A DNA stretch of 64,000 nucleotides from Silene latifolia. Its lineage: Eukaryota > Streptophyta > Magnoliopsida > Caryophyllales > Caryophyllaceae. The position numbers were made by a program, and so were the translations under genes. Shown one piece after another: positions 56,626 through 64,000 of the stretch. How positions within the stretch are numbered: position 1 is the first letter of the stretch; each line of letters starts with the position of its first letter. Where the stretch lies: positions 4,494,658 through 4,558,657 of the forward strand of contig NC_133538.1 of NCBI RefSeq assembly GCF_048544455.1. The letters run 5' to 3'. Under the pieces are notes generated by a model, which saw only the letters and a list, made by a program, of their open reading frames with translations, searched no databases and was not told the DNA's origin.

Positions 56626-58079
56626 TGACAGGCTAATCGTATACCTACCAAAAATAACCAACTGGTCTCTAACTAATATAGCTAGGAAGTCGGGATCGTA
56701 TCCACAGGGAGGCAAGATATCTGTTAAACGTCCGTCTATTATGTCACAAAATGGGGGTTTGATTTTTGATTTCTAAACTAATAAAAGATTATGGGAAAGA
56801 GAAATTAAACAAGAGTAATAAAAGTGAGAAAATGTAATGAAGATGATCAAATAGAGAAAGTATGCCAGGATTTCGGTTCACCATGGTAGTCTATCGACTC
56901 AGCTGCAAATAGCCTAGACAATCTACTGTGAGAAGGATACAGGAAAGGTCCTTCCGGTCCACTTTCTATCCTAGAACTCCACTAATTTAACTTCCGTCCT
57001 CATTAGGGTAGTTTACTGTTCATAGAAGGTCTATTTAATCCAATCTTCCGATCCAGGATTAAAATTAACCAGATTAAAGGTAACTTAGAAGCGTGCACTC
57101 AACTAAGTTGATATTACAGTTAAATTGCTATGGGACAGATTCTCACAAATAAATGGTCTAGTCTATTCGCTACATCATCACAATCCTACCAAGGATTCCC
57201 TAATCCCGACATTAAATTAATTAGCTACTCATAATATTAATGGTGTCAACAATAACAATAACGAGTGTACTAATCAAAGGCATGATGAAATAATGATAAC
57301 TAAGCATAAACTAAATTAGGGCAGAAATAATAGAGAGAAAACAAAGATTAAACTAAACAAAGTAAATAAGATTAAGATTAGGGAAGAAAGAATGATTACA
57401 ATCAAAAGCAATTCGGCGTAAAGATCAATCCACAAGCAAATTACGAGATTAAGAGATTAAGCGGTAGGTTTAGAAGTAAAAGTAGAAGAAGAGTATGTGA
57501 AAAAAGGATCCCTAATGACCTAATTAACATATGCTTAAATAGGAAAAACAAAGCTTAAACAAAATAATTGTAACACGGGTCACTAAAGCCCGCTTAGAAT
57601 AGCAAACCACTTGATCGAGTGGATTCAGACCACTCGATCGAGATCTTCTCCAGCATTTCTTCTCAATCGAGCAGATAAAGCTCTCGATCGAGGAACTCTA
57701 GCAATCAACATTTCAATCGAGCATGTAGAAGTACTCGATCGACCTCTCGTGTCATTCAAACCACTCGATCGAACCATAAAGCCTCTCGATCGAGTGCTTT
57801 TCTTCAGATCAGCCTCTTAAGTTGTCTTTGACCGCTTCGTTGACCACCCTTCACGCACTCCAAGGCATATTTCTTGCGCTAACATTCCCGTCTCTTCATT
57901 ATGCATGCTAAATGGGACGAATAAGACGCGGTTTCACCACTTTCAGGTTCATTTATCCAATTTCGACAAAACAAACCAAAGTAGCCAATTCGGGGCATTT
58001 TGTAATACATAACAGTACAAAAATGTATAGAAATACGTGCAATAAAAGGCTAAAAGGACTATATAAATTGCACGTATCA
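56626..58079 (-). repeat. Athila 5' LTR, 1454 bp
   Basis: The minus strand starts TGATACGTGC and ends CGATTAGCCTGTCA. It is followed on the plus side by the target duplication cccat. Confidence 0.92.
57608..57802. repeat. TCGATCGA palindrome cluster 7 (Athila 5' LTR)
   Basis: Five exact cores plus three decayed (TTGATCGA, TCAATCGA twice). Each decayed unit differs from its partner in cluster 2 by a single C-to-T or G-to-A change at a CpG. Confidence 0.9.
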
Positions 58080-58084
58080 CCCAT

Positions 58085-58692
58085 ACTCTATTTTGGTCCA
58101 TTTTTGTCTTATAATATTTGTCCCACAAATGCGTATAAGTCTTATTTTTAATTATCTTACATAATTAAATATGAATTTGATCATACAATAATTATGTGAC
58201 AAATTAATAAACATATATTCACTTAACTTATTGAGTAATATTTTACGATTATATCAACATATAATGGGTCCCATAATAGCTAGTTAGTTAAATTTACAAC
58301 CTCTTATAAATGTAAATAACTAATTATCTCTACCTCGAAATATTTATAAAATCTCAACATAATTTAGTAAATTAATATATTAATCCACTAAATCGAATCT
58401 TATTTAATCACATTATAATAAGATACAAAATACAACTCATATAAATAAGGGATTAATTAATCCGCATCAAATACAATTAATTAACTATTTATTTGGGTCT
58501 CATCCTTTAGGTGTGACCTTAAGGGATCAACTGATCACCACCGTCAACACGATAATAACGTCGAACTCTAATCAGCCAATCATTACTGATTAATGTTGAT
58601 CAGTTGACTATATAATTTATCATCCCTTTCGTATTCTTATTATGAGATTTCATTATGTGATCGCACTATTGTTGAGGACACATACTCTAACA
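58085..58692 (-). repeat. Copia 3' LTR, 5' half
   Basis: The minus strand starts TGTTAGAGTATG, preceded by a polypurine-type block (AGTGGGAGAT, 58693-58702). It is A/T-rich and continues across the Athila insertion at 42061. Confidence 0.8.
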
Positions 58693-58702
58693 ATCTCCCA
58701 CT

Positions 58703-60176
58703 TATCCGAGATAAGTGTGCGTCACCAATTCTCTTGTCCTATTACAATCTCCCACTCAATGCAAGGTGTCTTGCAGGTCGTACTTGCATTTTATCATATC
58801 TTGAGTGGTTTCCTCGATCTGGAGAGTAACTGTCTGACCGACATTATCTACCGTAGATACCTTCCGAGCGTGGCCACGCATTTTCAGTTCACTACTCCTC
58901 GAGTGGCCCTGAGATTTCAAACAACCCTGACAAGGGGGTGGACAATTCCTATCGCACTATTCCCTTCGTATAGCCACAGTTCATCATAACCCAAAATATA
59001 CTCATTTGACTTCAGTTACGACAGTCGTAGAGTATAAATCAAAGCCAATCAGAAATTTGTGCCAACTTTGGCGAATAATCTCTAGTCAAAAGAATCGAAT
59101 CATAAGAATACTATTGTAGCTCTTGCCACAACCAGGCTTTATGAATTTCCAGAACTCTATAAGCGGTCACTGTCCGACAGAGTGTCCCATACAGTCTGTC
59201 TATGTGATCGACTAGTCATCCCATATAACCCTATGGCTCTTGAACTTGCCATCAATCGCATCACACTCTAGTCACTACGAGACGTCACCTCCTATAAGTA
59301 ACCAGGGGGGCATACTATGTCAATCCAGTTCACTTCAATGGGGTTCAATTATTATCTCAACAACCCATTTGGATATAACAAATTAATAGATGAGTTTAAA
59401 GAAACTCAAACGATAAATGCGATTATCATATATGAATAGTCAATACCTTATTACTACTTCATATCTTATAATCTATAGTGTACATTTTACACTAGTTAAA
59501 TTGTAATAAAAGCTTGGTAAGTGGGTGTACCATGTACCCATATGTTCCAACTTTATGAATTGCTATTTCCTCCTATCAATTTTATTTCTAATAACATGAA
59601 TTTATCTTAGTAGATGTCTAGTCTTCTTACCAGACTTAGGCTCTTATACTTGGAAGATGCTCCCATTGTTATCATATAACTTGTGATAAAATCTTTGGTA
59701 GAGGGATCTACTCTCATTCCCTACGTTGACCATCTTATCACAATGTACTTAGATTCTGTTTGTAGAATTTGCAATGGTTGAAACTAAAACATTTATCTAG
59801 TCTCTTACTCCTAAGTCAATAAAATCAGCATAGGATTTCGATAAATCCTTACAGGCTTGGAAACTAGAGTTTGTGTAACCCCTCAACACATAACTTAGTA
59901 TATCATCCAAACATAAGAACGAATCTTCAATTCTCCTCAAGAATCTTAAAGGATGTTCTTTAAGGCTTTCAAAAGACCTTAATTCGAATTAACTTGTTAC
60001 TGACTTATTATGCTCCAAGCATATGATTCATCACGGTATGTGCATATAATGGCATACATGATCGTTCTAATGGCGGAAACATTAGCAATCGATTTCATGT
60101 GATCAACAACTTATTTAGGTTCAGTGAATGACTATGACTCTGTCATAGTAATTCCACTTTCATTAATATGAATAAC
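58703..60176 (-). other. Copia 3' region, non-coding
   Basis: About 1.5 kb between the LTR and the RT remnant. A second CAATCTCCCACT block lies at 58744, echoing the PPT block. No recognisable frame; decayed C-terminal pol or 3' UTR is likely. Confidence 0.55.
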
Positions 60177-60473
60177 CTACTCAACCTTGTTGATGTTTAA
60201 GATATGAAAGATCTTATCATCATAAGGCTCTCGACTCTGTGCAAATATTCTCTCAAATTTAACACATAAATTCGGAAATCTAGAATACATTGCTCCTTTT
60301 CCTAGTCTCCCAATCACTCTTTTACAGAGGAGCATTGGTACATTATTCTCAATGAGTAATATGTTATCAACATATAAACATGATTCTTCAACAATGTGAA
60401 TGAAACCATTCTTAATTATCATATGAACGAAAAGTATGATTGTTACAATCTTTTGATGCTTGCTGAAGACCAT
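60177..60473 (-). pseudogene. Copia reverse transcriptase remnant
   Basis: A 98-residue minus-strand frame. CLYVDNILLIEN corresponds to the copia YVDD box, with the second Asp changed to Asn (codon AAC). Surrounding residues are only loosely RT-like, so several frameshifts are probable. The region 60474-61331 between this and the integrase fragment has no clear frame, and holds a two-copy ~80-bp repeat at about 60828-60990. Confidence 0.6.
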
Positions 60474-61331
60474 TCTAGGATCGTTTAAGTAAGCTTTGCA
60501 TAATATATTAGGATTCTTAGATCTTTAACTAAGGTTTTGTGCTCCGTACACATCATTCTCTATATTCCCATTTTAGAAAAGCGAATTTTTAATATCATTT
60601 GCCATTCTTCATCAAAATGAAATGTGGCAACTCCTAACACGATTTATCTTGATTAATATCTTCATGTCAATCTATGCTTTTAGGTACGCTAAAGCTCTAT
60701 ATACTTTAAAGAGACCATCGCCTTAAAGTAAATCTACTCTTGATTATAAAAATATCTTTTTTTATTGTAATGCTATGGCTTTTATGCAACAAAGTCGATT
60801 TGGGACTACTCGCAATTGATCATTCAACAGGTCATGATTCCATTACTTTCGAAAAGTAACATATTAACAATAAGACATGTGTACTTTACTCTCACTCTAT
60901 CTCAACAGATTATAGTTCCATTACTTTCAAAAAGTAACACATTAACTATAAGTCATGTTTGTGACGATCTGCTCCCACTCTATCTCTTAGAAATACTTCT
61001 ATCTTTTTAAGAGAGAGATTTGTGAGCTACAAACATATATGGTGAAGTAATACTAGTTCGTCTAGACTGACGTGTTAGCTCATAAATAAACCAGCTCTAT
61101 TATGCCAGTTTGATTCATGTAATATGCGAGTCTGATCAATGTCATTTGTTAAATAGACTTTCTATTTTAGGTATCTCCAGGTTGACCTTTCGTTTAAAAT
61201 AATGTGTCCATTTAAGATTGAAAATCCCCAAAAGTGAGTTCGATAACTCAACCTGACTCATATTAGTGAGAATAAAATTCATAGGTAGTGACACAAGGTC
61301 ATAATCCATAAGTGAGAATCGAATTCATTAC

Positions 61332-61847
61332 TTAGATATTCGCACCACGATCGGGTCGTAATGCTTTAATTTTCTTGTTCAATTGGTTCTCTACTTCCTT
61401 TTGAAATTCTTTAAATTTCCCCAAAGCTTCACTTTTATATTTGATTAAGTAAACATACCCATATCTACTTAAATCGTCGGTAAAAGTGACGAAGTAGTTA
61501 TAATTTCCCGTAGCGGTGATACTCATTGGTCCACATACATTGATATGTATTAGTCCCAACAAATCACTTGCTCGTGTCCCTTTACCACTAAAGGGAGCAC
61601 GAATCATTTTGCCAAGGAGACAAGATTCGCATATTCCATATGATTTAAAATCAAATGGACCAATAAATCCAGTCGACACTAGCCTTTTAATATGTTTCTC
61701 ATTTATGTGACCTAATCGAAAAAGCCAAATATAAGATTCATTTGGGTCACTTATTATGCATCTTTTGGTTTTATAGATATCTTTAGTGGAGTTGGAAGTG
61801 TCTAAAACATAAATACTATTTATAGAAGTGGCTTGGCTCACGGCCAA
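61332..61847 (-). pseudogene. Copia integrase fragment (GAG-pre-integrase and core)
   Basis: 171 residues. The zinc-binding HHCC part is visible (RLGHINEKHIKRL, then CESCLLGKM). The core starts with HINVCGPM where the family has a catalytic Asp (HSDVCGPM); here it is Asn (near 61539-61541). TFTDDLSRYGYVYL is well kept. The frame ends at RPDRGANI, where the second catalytic Asp is present but the following Gly-Glu block is lost. Integrase would insert the element cDNA; this copy cannot. Confidence 0.88.
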
Positions 61848-61849
61848 GT

Positions 61850-62360
61850 CATTTTAAACAAAATACAACGATTTTTTTTGATGGCAAAAGAAAAATCCTT
61901 CCATGTCTAACATAGAAATGGAAATAATGTTTTTAGACAAAGTGGGTACATAATAACAATTATGTAGATGCAACTTAAAATCACTTAGCTAAGGCAATCA
62001 CATAGGTTCCCTTTGAAATGGCGGCTACTCTAGATCCATTTGCTAATCGGAGATCCATGTCACCCTTGCTAAGTGCTTCCACATTACTTAACCTTGACAG
62101 GAGTGACAAGTCCAGTTTTGATATCTTCCAAATACTTGGGGCAATTTCGCTTCCAATGGCCCATGATATTACAATAATGACATTCATCGTAGGATTGGGC
62201 ACCCTTCTTGGTTTTGGTTGTGGTAGTCTCACACTCTCACTATCCACTTCTAATCCATTATCAGGTTTGGGTTTCTTACCCTTTTTTGCCTTTTCTTTAA
62301 TAATACCATTACTCCTTTCAGTTGCAAGGACATTCTTGCTAGAACTCCCACTCAATATAA
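61850..62360 (-). pseudogene. Copia gag end, zinc knuckle and protease remnant
   Basis: The minus frame 62355-61981 starts with a Lys-rich stretch (KEKAKKGKKPKP). It then loses frame, so the zinc knuckle CHYCNIMGHWKRNC is read in another frame (62140-62184). It regains a family-like frame at DLRLANGSRVAAISKGTYVIAL, just before the gag-pre-integrase region. Gag sequence before the Lys-rich stretch is missing: at about 62360 the sequence changes to something unrelated. Confidence 0.75.
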
Positions 62361-62373
62361 TATTTCTCCTTAC

Positions 62374-62664
62374 TTATACAAACAAGAATGCCATGGAATT
62401 TGTGAGATTCTCCTCACAAGATTCTCTTACCAAAGAGATGGGTATGAATATGGGAGTGGGAGGTGTGGAAGTGGTAAGGTAGCAAACATTTCCATCCTCA
62501 CCAATGCCAAACCGTAGTTCTCTAGTCGTATCATTGTCATACAAGGAGCATTTTTCATTGAATGATTGGAGCCATGAATTAATGGTGATCGGTGTAAGAG
62601 TATTAGATGAATCTATTGCGTAAAAATAACTACAAAAAATGGAGATGAAGGAAACAATTAACAT
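62374..62664 (-). CDS. Short secreted-looking ORF, unrecognised
   Basis: 97 codons starting with a hydrophobic segment (MLIVSFISIFCSYFYA) that looks like a signal peptide, followed by a hydrophilic part with three or four Cys. A TATA-like ATATTTATATAAAG (minus) lies about 80 bp upstream of the ATG (62744-62757). I do not recognise the family. It lies where copia gag should be, so it may be a captured or truncated host-gene exon, or chance. No stop-free extension is visible. Confidence 0.3.
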   Translation of the reverse strand: MLIVSFISIFCSYFYAIDSSNTLTPITINSWLQSFNEKCSLYDNDTTRELRFGIGEDGNVCYLTTSTPPTPIFIPISLVRESCEENLTNSMAFLFV

Positions 62665-62759
62665 TTATCGTTATAATACTTGTAAATACAAGTATAGCAT
62701 TTATATAGTGACCTCTACCCAACTATAATAAATGATTCCGAGATCCATCTTTATATAAA

Positions 62760-63165
62760 TATGGGCACGGGGAAACCGATACATCCCATACTTATAAAAA
62801 TTTGGTGAATTAACTCTTTAATTGATTCTACTTTAGAACTCTCGGTCGATGTTTTTCATAAAACCCATCTCTAGCCCCGAAACATAAGACTAGTCATAAT
62901 ATCCTGTTGGGACCAACCAAATTTCGCGTGTAATAACGTTTTATTACCCCACTTACCCAATAATAAATGAAGGCACCTTGGGAAAGCCGAACCTACCCCA
63001 AATGTCACGGGGATTCATGGGTCTTACTATTTGGTAAGGCTAATCTCAATTTTAAAATCAGTGAGAGGTCCTGTCAATTCATTATCTATCAATTTTAAGT
63101 GAGCTAAAAGGTCGAATTTTCAATAATTTAAATTGACACAGTCGAAAAACTCGATATGATATGCA
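62760..63165 (-). other. Copia-like 5' untranslated sequence
   Basis: The minus strand contains GGTTGGTCCCAACAGGATAT and nearby blocks that I associate with copia leader regions. No frame. It is interrupted by the LINE fragment to its right. Confidence 0.4.
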
Positions 63166-63784
63166 TGTGTTGTTATGGCGATTTTTATGTAAAGTTAAGG
63201 AGGTACTGAACTCTGGTTTTGTGGGTGGTCACTGGCAGTTAGATGCCAGAGGTTACTCAATTCAGGCTGGTTACCACTGGCTGCAGGGCCCACACCCCCT
63301 TGTCCAGTGGTATAAGGATGTTTGGGATTCTTGGAACATACCTAAGCATTCGTTAGTTGGTTGGATGATTAGTTATCATGGACTGCAGAATAGGGATAAG
63401 CTGTTCCACTTGCAGATCAGTGATAGTAGCAGTTGTGTGAATTGTGCCCAAGCTATTGAAACACACGAGCATCTGTTTGGTAGTTGTGTGTATAGTCTCC
63501 AGATTATTGCTGGAATTGAACACTGGCTGGGTATGAGTTTGGCAGGTTCTAATCTGAACTGTACTCAAATGCAGAAGAAAGTTGTGAGACTGGCTCTTAT
63601 GGCTACTTGGTACTTTATTTGGAATCAAAGGAATGAGTGTAGGCTCTCTTTGACACTAGCTGCACCAAAGAGAGTGATTATGGAGATTCAATCTATAGTT
63701 AAGGCGCGAATTCTACAGAAACTTCAGAATTTTATGCCTAATAGGGATAGGGAATGGCTTCTTAGCTTAAGTATTCCAATTTAA
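63161..63784 (+). pseudogene. LINE ORF2 C-terminus with zf-RVT zinc finger
   Basis: A 207-residue frame, of which the first dozen residues probably come from flanking sequence. YSIQAGYHWLQG and WNIPKHSLVGWM precede a zinc-binding block (CVNCAQAIETHEHLFGSC), matching the zf-RVT domain of plant LINE reverse transcriptases. It ends naturally at 63784. RT and endonuclease are missing because of 5' truncation. Confidence 0.85.
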
Positions 63785-63878
63785 TTTGTAAAGCTTTGTA
63801 GCCTTTTGCAATTTGATAAGAGTATTAGTGGTGTAATAGTGTTTTATTATTAATGAAAAGCTTACATTCTACCAAAAA
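63170..63878 (+). mobile_element. 5'-truncated LINE, 3' end only
   Basis: A plus-strand fragment with the C-terminal part of ORF2, a 3' UTR of about 90 bp and a short A-run at 63872-63879. The left boundary is not exact (63165-63190). I could not find a target-site duplication. It is a different family from the 24.6-31.5 kb LINE, since it lacks the terminal RNase H. Confidence 0.75.
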
Positions 63879-63879
63879 A

Positions 63880-64000
63880 AATCCCTAGTATGGCAATGCG
63901 ATTTGGCAATGCATGCAACATGTTAAAAGAAATGCAAAACAAATAATAAATCCCTAGTATGGCCATCCTAAAATAGAAAATTAAATAATCTATTACAAAT
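63880..64000. other. Right edge, flanking copia-like sequence
   Basis: The block AATCCCTAGTATGG occurs at about 63880 and again at about 63947. No gene. Confidence 0.4.

Larger units (their letters stand above)
42062..58079 (-). mobile_element. Athila-lineage Ty3/gypsy element lacking pol
   Basis: 5' LTR 56626-58079, primer binding site 56603-56620 (TGGCGCCGTTGCTGGGGA, tRNA-Asp type, the Athila hallmark), gag and protease, then an env-position ORF, polypurine tract and 3' LTR 42062-43540. The target duplication cccat lies at 42057-42061 and 58080-58084. No RT, RNase H or integrase is present. A nested chromovirus derivative (46937-about 53010) sits exactly where pol should be, and its truncated right edge suggests a deletion removed pol with it. 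Confidence 0.92.
41405..64000 (-). mobile_element. Ty1/copia element, minus strand, 3' part plus gag/integrase remnants
   Basis: The 3' LTR starts TGTTAGAGTATG at 58692 and ends ATATGAACCTAACA at 41405, split by the Athila insertion. Upstream (higher coordinates) are a polypurine tract, decayed RT, an integrase fragment, a protease-region fragment and a gag zinc knuckle. The 5' LTR is not seen before 64000. The left flank cttgg (41400-41404) would be the target duplication to look for on the far side. Confidence 0.75.

Noticed and set aside
1..64000. tRNA, rRNA, snoRNA or bacterial-type operons
   Set aside because: Nothing resembling a tRNA cloverleaf or rRNA block was seen; tRNA-like stretches are only the 18-nt primer binding sites.

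Overview
The window is a stretch of intergenic, repeat-dense plant chromatin in which essentially every kilobase is a retrotransposon, a retrotransposon remnant or a small transposon nested inside another. I found no convincing host gene, tRNA or rRNA. The lineages present (Tat/Ogre-Retand-like, Athila and chromovirus-like Ty3/gypsy elements, a copia element, L1-type LINEs, Stowaway- and Mutator-like MITEs) indicate a flowering plant with a large genome. A eudicot of the Caryophyllaceae, such as Silene, is my guess from general familiarity and is not proven here.

Layout. (1) 1-12417, plus strand: the 3' part of a Tat-lineage gypsy element. It holds a decayed protease/RT/RNase H/second RNase H/integrase polyprotein, then a large antisense pseudogene with a plant mobile domain (PMD) and a recognisable intron, 3' UTR tandem repeats, a polypurine tract and a 660-bp LTR. 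That LTR is followed by an 18-nt tRNA-Trp-type primer binding site and then an inverted, almost identical LTR (12444-13103), making a 1346-bp palindrome. (2) 13104-15505 and 40413-41404, plus strand: two halves of a chromovirus-like element, split by (3) 15506-40407, minus strand: a tandem array of two non-coding Tat-lineage elements (LTR-internal-LTR-internal-LTR, 5-bp target duplication acggg). The middle LTR carries a 6.9-kb LINE. Both internal regions carry the same 2.6-kb solo LTR and arrays of short hairpins. Only the right copy has three further small insertions, each with a clean empty site in the left copy. (4) From 41405 to the right end, minus strand: a copia element whose 3' LTR is split by (5) an Athila-lineage element (42062-58079, minus, target duplication cccat). 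The Athila element keeps decayed gag-protease and an env-position ORF but has no polymerase, and is itself interrupted by (6) a non-coding chromovirus derivative (46937-about 53010, minus). (7) Near the right end, copia gag/integrase/RT remnants, a short secreted-looking ORF and a 5'-truncated LINE.

How the parts relate. The nesting gives a relative chronology: chromovirus remnant, then the Tat array and the copia element; Athila inside copia; chromovirus derivative inside Athila; LINE and MITEs inside the Tat array. Coding regions are decayed by nonsense codons, frameshifts and apparent C-to-T changes, including catalytic Asp-to-Asn changes.

Most unusual signals: a 12-bp palindrome (ACTCGATCGAGT, core TCGATCGA) occurs about 45 times in seven clusters, in the LTRs and internal regions of unrelated element families and inside a gag coding region. 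Hairpin arrays in the Tat elements have stems that co-vary from unit to unit. The LTR palindrome is centred on an exact 18-nt primer binding site.
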